Counted from the first letter of the stretch, positions 44,912 through 54,455 are shown. The stretch: 64,000 nucleotides of DNA from Rhizobium sp. RU33A (GCF_900156055.1 NZ_FTMQ01000008.1:1-64000); one strand, 5' to 3'. The notes: generated from the letters alone by a model not told the origin. Translations and numbers: made by a program.

Positions 44912-46279
44912 ATGCGGAGACTCATGAAGTGGGGCGCACGCGTGGCGGTGGCGCTTGTGGGCATCGTTGCGGTGGCCGCAACCTGGATCGTCGCATATCC
45001 GCCCGAACTTCTGAGGGTCGGTACCGGTTATGCCGCCAAGATCGTCTGCTCGAATGTCTTCATCGCCGGTCGCGACGCCGACGAGGTGCTGCGCGACGAC
45101 GTGCAGGCTCCTGGACACCCCTTGCTGAAACTCGTGCGCGCCGAGGTCGATCTCGAACAGGGCCTGGTGAAAACAGCCTTGCTCGGTGTCGTCGCACCAT
45201 CGACCGCACTGCATCGCACCGGCCTGGGCTGTGCAACCTTGAACGATTCTGCGATCGACGAAGCAAGGCGCCTGTCTGCACCGCCGGCTGACGTGGCCTC
45301 GGTAGACACGACCCGGGCCTGGCCGGATGGTGATGCAGTGGCGGAGAACGATCCGCGGCTGCAGGCCGTGCTTTCCAATCCAGATCTCCTCGGACCTAGT
45401 GCCCGAGCAGTCGTGGTCGTTAAGGACGGCCGGATTGTCGGCGAGGCCTATGGTCCCGGTTTCAATGCGGAAACACCGCTCCTTGGCTGGTCGATGACGA
45501 AGACGGTGACGGCCGCGCTCGTCGGCATCCTCAAGGGGGAGGGCCGGATCGACGAGAGTGCGACGAACCTCTTTACGGAATGGAATGGTGACAGTCGCGC
45601 CGAGATATCGCTTTCGGATCTACTCGCCATGCAAAGCGGTCTCAGTTTCAATGAGAGCTATGGCGACGTGACCGACGTGACGCGGATGCTCTATCTCGAA
45701 CGCGATATGGGGGGGTATGCGGCGTCGCTGCCTCCGGCTTCAGGGCCGGGGACGCGGTTCAACTACTCCTCCGGAGAAACGGTGCTGATCTCGCGTTACT
45801 GGATGTCGCGCTTCTCGGACCGGGAGGCGGCGCTCGCCTATCCGCGGGAGGCCTTGTTCGATGTGATCGGTATGCGAAGCGCGGTGCTCGAAGCGGATCC
45901 GACCGGCACTTTTGTCGGAGGTTCCTATCTATACGCGACGGCCCGCGACTGGGCCCGCTTCGGACTCCTGATTGCGGAGAACGGACGCTGGTCTGGCCGT
46001 CAGCTCGTCGATCCGTCCGTGATGGCACGCATCTATGAACCGGCTGCCGTTTCCAACGGCGCCTATACGAGAGGGCAGGCCTGGCAGAATGGTCCCGGAG
46101 ACAAGGACAGCAGTTTTTCGCTGCCCGAGGAAACGCTCTGGATGCTCGGCCATGACGGCCAGTCGATTGCCGTCATTCCATCGGAAGGATTGGTGGTCGT
46201 CAGACTTGGGTTGACGCCGCGCCGGTTAGACTACAGGCCACAAAGGCTGTTGCAGGCGGTACGGGACGCGCTCCGCTGA
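44912..46279 (+). CDS. Serine hydrolase, class C beta-lactamase fold
   Basis: A 455-residue protein with an N-terminal hydrophobic segment (about 8-28, signal or anchor) and a beta-lactamase-type domain. Active-site motifs are SMTK, a Tyr motif YSS (FNYSSGETVL) and HDG near the C-terminus. Relatives include 6-aminohexanoate-dimer hydrolases, esterases and DD-peptidases, so the substrate is open; true beta-lactamase activity is not implied. The start has AGGAGAGGTTG upstream. Confidence 0.88.
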   Translation: MRRLMKWGARVAVALVGIVAVAATWIVAYPPELLRVGTGYAAKIVCSNVFIAGRDADEVLRDDVQAPGHPLLKLVRAEVDLEQGLVKTALLGVVAPSTALHRTGLGCATLNDSAIDEARRLSAPPADVASVDTTRAWPDGDAVAENDPRLQAVLSNPDLLGPSARAVVVVKDGRIVGEAYGPGFNAETPLLGWSMTKTVTAALVGILKGEGRIDESATNLFTEWNGDSRAEISLSDLLAMQSGLSFNESYGDVTDVTRMLYLERDMGGYAASLPPASGPGTRFNYSSGETVLISRYWMSRFSDREAALAYPREALFDVIGMRSAVLEADPTGTFVGGSYLYATARDWARFGLLIAENGRWSGRQLVDPSVMARIYEPAAVSNGAYTRGQAWQNGPGDKDSSFSLPEETLWMLGHDGQSIAVIPSEGLVVVRLGLTPRRLDYRPQRLLQAVRDALR

Positions 46280-46288
46280 CGCCGGCGG

Positions 46289-47254
46289 TCAACGCGTGAG
46301 GTGCAGAAGGCCCTTGCGCTTGGCATCGTAGTAGTAGCCACGCGAGTAGAGGCGAACAGCCTGGTCGTGATCATTGTCAGCGACGACCCAGGCGCCCTTC
46401 AGATACTTGACCGCATATTTGATGTTGGTTTCGGCATCGAAAAGCCCGTCGGCCGGACCGCTATAACCCATGGCCTTGGCCGTATTGTAGCGGATTTGCA
46501 TCAGGCCGTAATTGCCCTTGCTGTAGGCGGCCGGATTGTAGCGGCTTTCGCGGTGCACGACGCGATGCACGAGATCGACCGGGATCTCGTGCAGCCGCGA
46601 ATATTTCTCGATAAGCGCGTTCAGGCGCGTTGGGCCGACCGTATCCGGCTTACGACCCGCATTGGGCGCTGGCGGTTCGCCCGGGGGCGAGACGTCGAAG
46701 GGGTCGCCGAAGCTTGTGAGCGCCGTTGCGCGCAGAGGGGCAGCGTAAGCAAGAACAACGGGCGGCTTTGCTGCTGCTGGCGCTGTGGTCGCCGTTGTTG
46801 CGGATGCAGGCGTCGCACTTGCGCCCGGGGGTGTAAGTGTCGCCTCGGTGGACGCCGCCGCCGCTGCCATCTGCTGGCTCCCTGCGGTCTGAGGCGTCGT
46901 CACCATGGCCAGTGCATCGGTGGCTGCTGTCTGCGGCGTGGTGGCGGAGAGAGCTGAGGCCTTCAAGGCCGGGATCGGCGCTGCGGTTTCCGTCCCGGGA
47001 ATGATCGGTGCGGGACCCGGATTTGCGGCTGCAAGCTCGGCCTGCGCCATCGCCGAAGCTTCGGGTCCGGCTGTGCCATTCGTTGCGGCTTCGGCTGCCA
47101 TGGCAGCCTGCATTTCCGGAGACTTCGGATTGGCAATCGGCGCTGCGGCAAGATCTGCCTTCACGCTCTCATCGATCGCTGTGCATCCGCCCAGTCCAGC
47201 CAACAGTGAAGCAGCCATGCAGAGAGCGATGCCGCGGTCAGTTCTGACGTTCAT
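46289..47254 (-). CDS. Lytic transglycosylase (SLT) lipoprotein
   Basis: A 321-residue protein with a lipoprotein signal (LLAGLGGC, Cys24), a long Ala/Pro/Thr-rich low-complexity region (about 40-205) and a C-terminal SLT domain. Catalytic Glu lies in VHRESRYNPAAYSKGNYGLMQIRYNTAKAMGY. The low-complexity part is probably a flexible tether reaching peptidoglycan from the membrane. ATG at 47254 is chosen so that the signal peptide starts cleanly; a start eight codons upstream is possible. Confidence 0.9.
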   Translation of the reverse strand: MNVRTDRGIALCMAASLLAGLGGCTAIDESVKADLAAAPIANPKSPEMQAAMAAEAATNGTAGPEASAMAQAELAAANPGPAPIIPGTETAAPIPALKASALSATTPQTAATDALAMVTTPQTAGSQQMAAAAASTEATLTPPGASATPASATTATTAPAAAKPPVVLAYAAPLRATALTSFGDPFDVSPPGEPPAPNAGRKPDTVGPTRLNALIEKYSRLHEIPVDLVHRVVHRESRYNPAAYSKGNYGLMQIRYNTAKAMGYSGPADGLFDAETNIKYAVKYLKGAWVVADNDHDQAVRLYSRGYYYDAKRKGLLHLTR

Positions 47255-47387
47255 GCCACTATCCGTTACGAGATGCACGCGAGGTCACCGGCAAATCAGC
47301 CGACTGTTCGTTTCCGTTTCTTAATCTATGCCCAGCATTGCGGCAAGCTTGCGACCTCGGCGGCATTTCGCAGATGCGTCCGGAGGC

Positions 47388-48023
47388 TCAGGCCGCGATC
47401 TTCCGATAGCCGGCCGTCACCGCCTTCGCTGCGATCAGGACGGTGCCGCCAGAACGGTTGGCGGTGCGGCGAACTGCATGTTTTCTTACGATTTTCCGGA
47501 CGCGCTCAGGAAAGAGAGCATAGACGACGCAGGACAAGGCAGAGAGGGCGACGAAGGTCGCGCCAAGCGCGATCGCCTGGGGAATGAACGGGGCGGCGGG
47601 CGTCAGGAATTGCGGCAGAAGTGCGGCAACGAGCAGGCTGCTGCGGGGATCGCGGGATTCGCTTTCGAAGCAGTGCGCGATGACACGAAGCGGCTTCTCC
47701 TCTGGCAGATTGTCGTTGTCGGCCACCGGTTCGATGCCGGCCGGCGCACGCGCGATGCCAAGCCCGAAGAGCATCAGCCAGAACAGGCCGATCCACTGGT
47801 AGATCGAAAACGCCAGCGTCGACAGCGAGATCAGGCCCCAGGAGATGGCGAGAGTCGCTGCGACCGAAACGGCAGTGCCGAGTGCAACGCCCGTTCCCGT
47901 AGCGAAGACGCTTTTGCGGCCATGGGCCAGCGCATAAGACAAAACCATGCGCTTGGATCGGCTGGTCACGACCAGAAGGGTCGCGGCGACGACTGCGAAC
48001 AGAATCCATGTAGAATGGGGCAT
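47388..48023 (-). CDS. LysE/RhtB-family amino-acid exporter
   Basis: A 211-residue membrane protein with about five or six hydrophobic helices and the RhtB pattern near the N-terminus (RSKRMVLSYALAHGRKSVFATGTGVALGTAVSVAATL). It lacks the usual leading PGP motif, so substrate prediction is weak. ATG at 48023 lies 8 bases after GGAGGAG; a GTG three codons upstream is possible. Confidence 0.78.
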   Translation of the reverse strand: MPHSTWILFAVVAATLLVVTSRSKRMVLSYALAHGRKSVFATGTGVALGTAVSVAATLAISWGLISLSTLAFSIYQWIGLFWLMLFGLGIARAPAGIEPVADNDNLPEEKPLRVIAHCFESESRDPRSSLLVAALLPQFLTPAAPFIPQAIALGATFVALSALSCVVYALFPERVRKIVRKHAVRRTANRSGGTVLIAAKAVTAGYRKIAA

Positions 48024-48068
48024 GACACTCACTCCTCCAGAAGAGCAAGCCAGCTTTCGGCGGTCAGG

Positions 48069-49283
48069 TCAATGGATGGGGCGGTACTTCTGCCCGAGAT
48101 AGTCCATCACTTCTTTGAACCACGGCGTGCCGAGATCGAACGGCTTGCCGCCCTTGATCCGCGGGAACTCTATGGTCCGCAGGCGTCCGCCCTTGTCTTC
48201 ATCGTGACCGGTTACGCCCGACACCTTGTTCAGTCCGCTTTCGACCGCGAGATCGACCATGCTTTGGATGAGGCGAAGGTCTTCGTAATTGGCGGGGGCA
48301 GAGCGGGCGTAGTAGCCTGATTTCTGCACCATCGAGCGGTCGGCATCGAGAAGCTTGGCAAAGTGCTTCTGGAACCAGTTACCGACATTGATCGTGTCGA
48401 GCTTCACATGACCGAAGGCGTCACGCTTGATTTCCTCGCCGGCGGCCTCCCGTTCGGTGACGATTTCGTCCATGCAGGCGCCTTCCGACACGAAGAGCGT
48501 GACGAAGCCGGTCCGGTCCATGATTTCCTTCAGTCGGGCGGCCTCGCCCTCCATGTCGAAATGGGTCTCGGGAAGATAGAGGCCGTCGATGTTCTTCAGC
48601 TCCTGGTTCATCATGAAGCCTTCGACATATTCATTGTGTTTCGTCCGCTGCATGTAGGCGCGGGCTGTTGCTGCGGTCAGCCAGCCGCAGTGGCGGCCCA
48701 TAACCTCATGAATGACCAGCGTGCGTGGCGAAGCGCTCTGTTCGTTGGAAACATGGTCGAAGAATCGGGCGCCGACTTCGGCGGCCGTCCAGGCGCCAAG
48801 CGTCTGCTTGATCGGGTAAACGTCGTTGTCGACGGTCTTGGGCATGCCGACGACGGTCAGGTCGTAGCCGTTGGCACCGAGATAGGCGGCGAGGTCAGCT
48901 GCGGTCGTGTTGGTGTCGTCACCGCCAATGGTGTGGAGGATCGTGACGCCATCTGCCGCGAGCCGTTCGGCTGCGACGCGGAGCGGATTCTGGTCTTCCC
49001 TGACCAGGCCGCGCTTCACGCAATCGGCGACATTGGTGAGCTTCACACGGCTGTTGCCGATCGGCGATCCGCCATAACGATGCAGAACATGCGCCTTCTC
49101 GCGCATCTCCTTGGTGATCTCGATCTTGTAGTCCATCAGCAGGCCGCGAAAGCCGGACTTATAGGCTATGAGCTCGATGTCGGGTGCGATGTCGGTGTAG
49201 CGCTCGATCAATCCGCCGACAGCGGACGAGAGACAGGGCGCGAGGCCCCCGGCGGTCAACATCGCGACTTTCTGCTTGGCCAT
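48069..49283 (-). CDS. pfp: Pyrophosphate-dependent 6-phosphofructokinase
   Basis: A 404-residue phosphofructokinase. Two diagnostic residues mark PPi as phosphoryl donor: GGDDT in place of the GGDGS of ATP enzymes, and PKTVDND in place of PGTIDND. EVMGRHCGWLTAATA is the fructose-6-phosphate region. It catalyses the reversible interconversion of fructose 6-phosphate and fructose 1,6-bisphosphate. Many rhizobia lack ATP-PfkA, and this enzyme may serve gluconeogenesis or glycolysis. It is monocistronic. Confidence 0.93.
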   Translation of the reverse strand: MAKQKVAMLTAGGLAPCLSSAVGGLIERYTDIAPDIELIAYKSGFRGLLMDYKIEITKEMREKAHVLHRYGGSPIGNSRVKLTNVADCVKRGLVREDQNPLRVAAERLAADGVTILHTIGGDDTNTTAADLAAYLGANGYDLTVVGMPKTVDNDVYPIKQTLGAWTAAEVGARFFDHVSNEQSASPRTLVIHEVMGRHCGWLTAATARAYMQRTKHNEYVEGFMMNQELKNIDGLYLPETHFDMEGEAARLKEIMDRTGFVTLFVSEGACMDEIVTEREAAGEEIKRDAFGHVKLDTINVGNWFQKHFAKLLDADRSMVQKSGYYARSAPANYEDLRLIQSMVDLAVESGLNKVSGVTGHDEDKGGRLRTIEFPRIKGGKPFDLGTPWFKEVMDYLGQKYRPIH

Positions 49284-49602
49284 CGATCCTCCTCAGGCGT
49301 TTTCATCGCCCGTGCAACTTGAGTGTTCAGGTGGCAAATGGATGCGATAGGCGCGGCGGCCTGTAAAGCCAAAAAATCAAGGAAATCGGGCATTTCGTCG
49401 CGATAAGCGAAGCAAATGGGAATATAATCGTTTCAATCGCGGCAGGGTGACGGGATGGCTTCTGTGGATAATCGATTGGAGCCGTGCCGGAGATCTAGGG
49501 AGCGCGAATTCAGCGAAACGGATTCAAGATGAAGAAACTTTAATCCTCGCTTTAGGGCCCGGCTCCTTGCTTTTTCTGGGTATATTTGGTCAAGCTTTCA
49601 GC
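49284..49602. other. Intergenic region between divergent pfp and J-domain genes
   Basis: A 319-bp gap. It should hold the promoters of both divergent genes. A weak open frame reaches upstream of the J-domain gene start but carries no recognisable protein. I see no repeat, hairpin or RNA gene. Confidence 0.5.
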
Positions 49603-50340
49603 ATGATCTTCGATTTCGCCTGTGAACAAATATCGTCATTCTGGGACCGTTTGCTCGGCGCGATCGGTGATGCGGCCGGCAACGTCATCGGCAGCATCGT
49701 CGAGGCCGTGCGTACGATGTTCGAAGGCGACCCTGAAACACGCCGGCGCGTTTCCTTCTCCGTGGCGATCATCGCTCTTTCGGCTAAGATGGCGAAAGCC
49801 GATGGCGTCGTCTCGAATGCCGAAGTCGAGGCCTTCCGCAAGATCTTCGAGTTTCCGCCCGACGAGGCCCGCAATGTCGCCCGGCTTTACAACCTCGCCC
49901 GCCAGGACGTCGCGGGTTTCGAGACCTATGCGAAGAACCTCGCCGGCATGTGCCGGACCTGCGACGAGTTTTGCCCGGTGCTTGAGGATATCATCGAAGC
50001 CCTGTTCCACATCGCCAAGGCGGACGGCCTGGTGCATGAGAAGGAGCTCGCTTTCCTCGCCCGCATCGCGGAGATCTTTGGCCTTTCGGACGAACGCTTT
50101 GCGTCGATCACCGAGCGCCACATCCATCAGGACGGCGATCCCTATGGCGTGCTGGGCGTGAAGCCATCGGACGATTTCGCGACGATCCGCAAAAAGTACC
50201 GGGCGCTGGCGGCCGAACATCATCCCGACCGACTGCATGCACGCGGCATTCCGACAGAATTCCACAGTGTCGCCAACCATCGGATGGCCAAGTTCAACGA
50301 GGCCTATTCGGCGATCGAAAAGGCGCGCCGCGCGGCATGA
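49603..50340 (+). CDS. TerB-like/DjlA-type J-domain protein
   Basis: A 245-residue protein with an N-terminal amphipathic segment, a TerB/DjlA-like helical domain (about 45-165, VSFSVAIIALSAKMAKADGVVSNAEVEAF is its start and is repeated in variant form at FHIAKADGLVHEKE) and a C-terminal J domain (about 180-240) with the HPD motif in AAEHHPDRL. J proteins stimulate Hsp70 (DnaK). ATG at 49603 is assumed because similarity begins there; RBS is weak. It overlaps the amidase gene by ATGA. Confidence 0.9.
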   Translation: MIFDFACEQISSFWDRLLGAIGDAAGNVIGSIVEAVRTMFEGDPETRRRVSFSVAIIALSAKMAKADGVVSNAEVEAFRKIFEFPPDEARNVARLYNLARQDVAGFETYAKNLAGMCRTCDEFCPVLEDIIEALFHIAKADGLVHEKELAFLARIAEIFGLSDERFASITERHIHQDGDPYGVLGVKPSDDFATIRKKYRALAAEHHPDRLHARGIPTEFHSVANHRMAKFNEAYSAIEKARRAA

Positions 50341-51098
50341 GTTCGTTCACCGGGGATTTCAAGCGCGCGGAGGTCTGTCCTTCGCCGAATCACGGCGAAC
50401 GCGTCGGCGTCGATAGGCCGGATATTCTCCTTTTGCACTATACGGGCATGCCTTCCGTCGAGGGCGCGCAGGCTTGGCTCTGCACGCCGGAAAGCCAGGT
50501 CTCCAGCCACTATCTGGTGCATGAGGACGGACGCGTCGTGCAGATGGTGCCGGAAGAGCGGCGTGCTTGGCATGCGGGCAAAAGCATCTGGGGCGGCGAG
50601 ACCGACATCAACTCCCGTTCGATCGGCATCGAGATCGCTAATGCCGGACACCCCGGTGGCCTTCCGGACTTTCCTGAAAAGCAGATCGAATCCGTCATCG
50701 AATTGTGTCTCGAATGCGTCAAACGGCATGGAATTGCCGCTGAACGGGTGCTTGCCCACTCCGATGTGGCCCCCATTCGCAAGGTCGATCCGGGTGAAAA
50801 TTTCCCCTGGGATCGGCTGCATCGGGCAGGGGTCGGGCACTGGGTTGAGCCGGGTCCGATCGGAGGTGGTCGTTTCTTCCAACGCGGTGACCAGGGGCAA
50901 CCCGTCGAGGCGCTGCAGTCGATGCTGTCCCTCTATGGTTACGGTCTTGAGATTACAGGCGAATTCTGCGCTCAGACGGAAGGTGTGGTCGCCGCGTTCC
51001 AACGACATTTCCGGCAAGCCAAGGTTGACGGGGTTGCTGACAGCTCGACTATCGAGACCCTGCACAGGCTGCTGACCAGCCTGCCGCGTTTCGGCTGA
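50337..51098 (+). CDS. AmpD-like N-acetylmuramoyl-L-alanine amidase
   Basis: A 253-residue zinc amidase. The amidase-2 domain (about 15-165) has zinc ligands in LLLHYTGM and AHSDVAPIRKVDPG; a PG-binding-1 domain (about 180-250) follows (PVEALQSMLSLYGYGLEITG). No signal peptide is visible, so it is probably cytoplasmic and cleaves anhydro-muropeptides in cell-wall recycling, like AmpD/AmiD relatives. Start overlaps the J-domain gene stop (ATGA). Confidence 0.92.
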   Translation: MSSFTGDFKRAEVCPSPNHGERVGVDRPDILLLHYTGMPSVEGAQAWLCTPESQVSSHYLVHEDGRVVQMVPEERRAWHAGKSIWGGETDINSRSIGIEIANAGHPGGLPDFPEKQIESVIELCLECVKRHGIAAERVLAHSDVAPIRKVDPGENFPWDRLHRAGVGHWVEPGPIGGGRFFQRGDQGQPVEALQSMLSLYGYGLEITGEFCAQTEGVVAAFQRHFRQAKVDGVADSSTIETLHRLLTSLPRFG

Positions 51099-51356
51099 TC
51101 CAATCCCATCTCACAGTGTTTTCGGACCAAGGAAATCAACGCCTCTGGCGATGATTTGTTGCGGTGCCACAGGAATTCCTCATTGGGCGGCTCTAAAGGA
51201 CGGGCTGAACAGCGCCGAGGGTTCGCAGACGGACCTGGCGCAAACATCAACTTGAGAGACCCGGAACTGGCGGCCTGACAAGGGCTCGCGGCGCTTGTCT
51301 GCGCCCGCTTTGACGCGCGTGGATGCCGGTGGCTCGACTGGAGACTGAACCTTCTC

Positions 51357-51881
51357 ATGACACGACGACTTGTTGCTGCCGCGGCATGCATTGCAATGCT
51401 TTTGACCAACGCCCAGTCCGCGCTTGCCGGCAGCGAGGAGCGCCGCTTCAAAAAGCCCCTCAAGACGATCACTCGCGACGCCGGTTATCCGGCAGCGCCT
51501 TCCTTCTCGAAAAGCCCCTACAGCGAGATCATTACGAAATATGCGAAGAGCTATGGGGTCCCGGTCGATCTGGCCCATGCCGTCGTTCGCGTGGAGAGCA
51601 ATTTCAACCCCAAGGCACGTGGCAGTGCCGGCGAAGTGGGGCTGATGCAGATCAAGCCGGCGACGGCGCGCGCCATGGGCTATCGCGGCAAGACCAAGGG
51701 GCTCTACGATCCAGAGACCAACATCCGCTACGGCATGAAGTATCTTTCGATGGCCCATGAACTGGGCGGCGGAGAGACCTGCGGCACCATCCTGCGCTAC
51801 AATGCCGGCCATGGCGCCAAGCGCATGAACCCGATTTCCAAGCGCTATTGCGGCAAGGTTATCGCCTTGATCGGAAACTGA
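51357..51881 (+). CDS. Small lytic transglycosylase (SLT domain)
   Basis: A 174-residue secreted enzyme with a signal peptide (1-24, ending ALA|GSE) and a single SLT domain (about 55-170). Catalytic Glu is in VVRVESNFNPKARGSAGEVGLMQIKPATARAMGY, and ILRYNAGHG is the conserved late motif. The 258-bp upstream gap is GC-rich and shows no gene. It is one of three lytic transglycosylases in this window. Confidence 0.92.
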   Translation: MTRRLVAAAACIAMLLTNAQSALAGSEERRFKKPLKTITRDAGYPAAPSFSKSPYSEIITKYAKSYGVPVDLAHAVVRVESNFNPKARGSAGEVGLMQIKPATARAMGYRGKTKGLYDPETNIRYGMKYLSMAHELGGGETCGTILRYNAGHGAKRMNPISKRYCGKVIALIGN

Positions 51882-51966
51882 GAAAGAGCTGTGCCCTTGC
51901 CGGTCCTGTGACTGGACACGGGGGCTTGCCATGCTATCACCGGACGCAACGTAAGGATGGTGACGC

Positions 51967-53157
51967 ATGATTGAGCGGTTCAAGTCGATAGTCGTTGGTC
52001 GAGGCATGATGGGTGCTGCGGCGGCCCGGTACCTGGCACTTTCCGGAGAGGGCGTCGCCGTAATCGGTCCCGACGAGCCGAAGAACTGGTCGAGCCATCA
52101 CGGTGTTTTTGCGAGCCACTACGACGAGGCCCGGATTACCCGGACGATCGATTCGAACCCCATCTGGGCAAGGCTCGCCAACCGGTCCATCGCACGCTAC
52201 GGCCAGATCGCTGCGGAAAGCGGCATTGCGTTTTACGATGAGGTCGGGTGCCTGATCGTCGGGCCGAAGCGAGGCGGGCGCGATCCCTATATCGGCCAGG
52301 TCGAGGCTGCTGCCGGGCAGCTCGGGGTGTCCGTCGAAATGCTGTCAGACGCTGCGCTCAAGTCGCGGTTTCGCTATTTCGATTTCGGCTCCGATTGCGA
52401 GGGTGTCTACGAGCAGCGCAATGCGGGTTACGTCAATCCGCGTCGGCTCGTCGAGGCGCAGAGCCTGCTTGCGGAGAAAGCCGGTGCCAGGGTGATTCGT
52501 CAGGCGGCGGTTTCCGTCCGGGAGGAGGGTGGTCTTGCCATCGTCACCACCGATGATGGCGCGGTCTATTCGGCCGAGCGCGTGCTGATCGCGGCCGGCG
52601 GCTTCTCGATCAACGAAAACCTGTTGCCGCGTCCCGTTGATCTCAAGGTCTATGCGCGTACTGTCGCCTTCTTCGAGATCCCGGACGAGGATCTTGCCGC
52701 CTATTCCGGCATGCCGTCGCTCATTCATCAGCCGGCTGATCCCACCGACCACATCTATCTTCTGCCGCCGGTGCGCTATCCCGATGGCAAGACCTATCTC
52801 AAGATCGGCGGGGATCCTGACGATCTGCAACTCGAGACGGAGTCGGAGATTCGGGCCTGGTTCAGGCGGGGTGGTCGGCTGACCACGCGCGATCACCTGC
52901 ACCGGATCATCACCGGCCTCGTGCCGACCCTGGCCGATGCGCCGATTTCTATGGCGGCCTGCGTGACCTCGTTCACCCCGGAGAATTATCCGGCCATCGG
53001 TTTTGCGAGTGAGCATATCGCCGTGCTCACGGGCGGATGTGGTGCGGCGGCGAAGAGCTCCGACGAGATCGGGCGGCTAGGTGCAGAGCTTCTCCAGCAC
53101 GGCCGAATCATCGACAAGGCCTATGGCGACGTGTTCCGGCCGGTCTTCAGAGACTGA
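51967..53157 (+). CDS. FAD-dependent amine oxidoreductase (DAO family)
   Basis: A 396-residue flavoenzyme of the D-amino-acid oxidase/sarcosine oxidase-like family. The dinucleotide motif is VVGRGMMGAAAARYL (9-23); the C-terminal GFASEHIAVLTGGCGAAAKSSDEIGRL resembles the flavin-binding end of monomeric sarcosine or N-methyltryptophan oxidases. It likely oxidises a secondary amine or amino acid. A strong RBS (AAGGATGGTGACGC) precedes the ATG. Substrate unknown. Confidence 0.88.
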   Translation: MIERFKSIVVGRGMMGAAAARYLALSGEGVAVIGPDEPKNWSSHHGVFASHYDEARITRTIDSNPIWARLANRSIARYGQIAAESGIAFYDEVGCLIVGPKRGGRDPYIGQVEAAAGQLGVSVEMLSDAALKSRFRYFDFGSDCEGVYEQRNAGYVNPRRLVEAQSLLAEKAGARVIRQAAVSVREEGGLAIVTTDDGAVYSAERVLIAAGGFSINENLLPRPVDLKVYARTVAFFEIPDEDLAAYSGMPSLIHQPADPTDHIYLLPPVRYPDGKTYLKIGGDPDDLQLETESEIRAWFRRGGRLTTRDHLHRIITGLVPTLADAPISMAACVTSFTPENYPAIGFASEHIAVLTGGCGAAAKSSDEIGRLGAELLQHGRIIDKAYGDVFRPVFRD

Positions 53158-53233
53158 TTCACCAAAAGCGCCCAAGTGGTCCTTGATGCTCGCTTTTCGA
53201 TGGCAATCGGACAAAGGGTCGGTTAAGGACGCC

Positions 53234-53636
53234 TTGCCAGTTGGCTGGGCAGCCGCGCTTTATCAATGCCGAAAGGCGGTAAGGTGAGGAAAGTCCGGGC
53301 TCCACGGAAACACGGTGCCGGATAACGTCCGGCGAGGGCGACCTCAGGGAAAGTGCCACAGAAAGCAAACCGCCTCGCTTGCGAGGTCAGGGTGAAAGGG
53401 TGGGGTAAGAGCCCACCGCGTCGCTGGCAACAGGGACGGCACGGCAAACCCCACCGGGAGCAAGACCGAATAGGGATGACGTGGGTGGTGCGAAAGCACC
53501 ACTACAGCCTGTTTCCGGGCCAGTCATCCGGGTGGGTTGCGCGAGGCAGCGTGTAAACGCTGTCCCAGATGAATGGCTGCCACGTTCCGGGAAACCGGGG
53601 CCATACAGAACCCGGCTTACAGGCCAACTGGCAAAT
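53234..53636 (+). ncRNA. rnpB: RNase P RNA, class A
   Basis: The catalytic RNA of RNase P. The 5' and 3' ends pair as P1 (TTGCCAGTTGGC with GCCAACTGGCAA). Conserved elements are GAGGAAAGTCCGGGCTCC, ACAGAAA...CCGCC, the middle GGGTAAGAGCCCACCG and the late CAGAACCCGGCTTA. Length about 400 nt is typical for alphaproteobacteria. It ends at a T-rich run (TTTCCCCTTTTT). It lies just upstream of mraZ, as in other Rhizobiaceae. Confidence 0.97.
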
Positions 53637-54017
53637 TTCCCCTTTTTCGATTTTTCGACGAACCACCTGAAAACTCAGGTGCAACGGGCTCGCGTTCGGC
53701 GAATGACATTTGCGGCAAAGATGGTCGAATTGCTCACCGAAAACAGCGGTTTCTAACCATTCGTTAAGCTTAACCGCCTATCAATGTTTGAATCGCGGAA
53801 GAGGTTCATCCCGGCCGTTCCCATTGACGCCCATATTGTCCCATGGTATCCCAATTGCATGCCGTTGCGGGGGTCGTTTCATCCCCGAAATCTCGTGAAG
53901 CAGGTGCTTCCTCTCGCCTTTCGGGCGGGTGTGTTGCGGGTTCTACGGTTGGCGTAATCAGGTGTGTTCCAGGGTCTCTGATCGACCCTGCATCCAAGGG
54001 GAGGCCGGTTGTCAGTG
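53637..54017 (+). other. Intergenic region between rnpB and mraZ (dcw leader)
   Basis: About 380 bp without a gene. It contains the rnpB T-rich end, a TTAAGCTTAA palindrome at 53764-53773, the MraZ-box array at 53820-53853 and the RBS of mraZ. The dcw operon promoter should lie here, near or upstream of the MraZ boxes. Confidence 0.6.
53820..53853 (-). promoter_or_regulatory. Four MraZ boxes (TGGGN repeats with 10-bp period)
   Basis: On the minus strand TGGG occurs four times at exact 10-bp steps (plus-strand CCCA at 53820, 53830, 53840 and 53850), giving TGGGA-N5-TGGGA-N5-TGGGC-N5-TGGGA. MraZ of E. coli binds TGGGN direct repeats with 5-nt spacers near its own promoter. The array is about 165 bp upstream of mraZ, so it should be the autoregulatory site of the dcw operon. 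Confidence 0.8.
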
Positions 54018-54455
54018 ATGAGCCGCTTCCTGTCCAACGCGACAAACAGGATCGATGCGAAGGGGCGGGTTTCCGTCCCTGCGGCGTTTCGCGCCGTGCT
54101 GGTGCAGCGCGGAATTCAGGAGCTTTATTGTCTCCAGGATTTCGTCTATCCGGCAGTCAACATCGGTGGTCCGGATCTGCTCGAACGTTACGAGCGGAAG
54201 ATGGCGGCCGAGGATCCCTTCGCGTTGGAGGCAAACGAGATGTCGCTGCTGCTTCATGGTGGCGGTGTCTTTGCGCGACTCGATGCCGAAGGGCGATTGG
54301 CGGTGACGGATTTCATCCGGGATTTCACGGGGATTTCCTCGGAGGTCTGTTTCGTCGGTCGTTCGGATCATTTTCAAGTGTGGCAACCGCAGGCGTTTCA
54401 CGAGGCGCAGGCGAGAGCCAGAGAGGTGGTCAGGCAACGAGGCCTGCGCACCTAG
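54018..54455 (+). CDS. mraZ: Transcriptional regulator MraZ
   Basis: A 145-residue MraZ with two AbrB-like SpoVT repeats: residues about 5-50 ([16 protein letters not shown]) and about 78-125 ([21 protein letters not shown]). It represses the dcw operon in E. coli. GGGGAGG lies 14 bases before the ATG at 54018; a GTG one codon upstream is better spaced and may be the true start. It is the first gene of the division and cell-wall operon. Confidence 0.95.
   Translation: MSRFLSNATNRIDAKGRVSVPAAFRAVLVQRGIQELYCLQDFVYPAVNIGGPDLLERYERKMAAEDPFALEANEMSLLLHGGGVFARLDAEGRLAVTDFIRDFTGISSEVCFVGRSDHFQVWQPQAFHEAQARAREVVRQRGLRT

Noticed and set aside
53820..53853. A CRISPR or simple tandem repeat at the TGGG array
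   Set aside because: The repeated unit is only 4-5 bases with variable 5-base spacers, which fits MraZ boxes and not CRISPR architecture.
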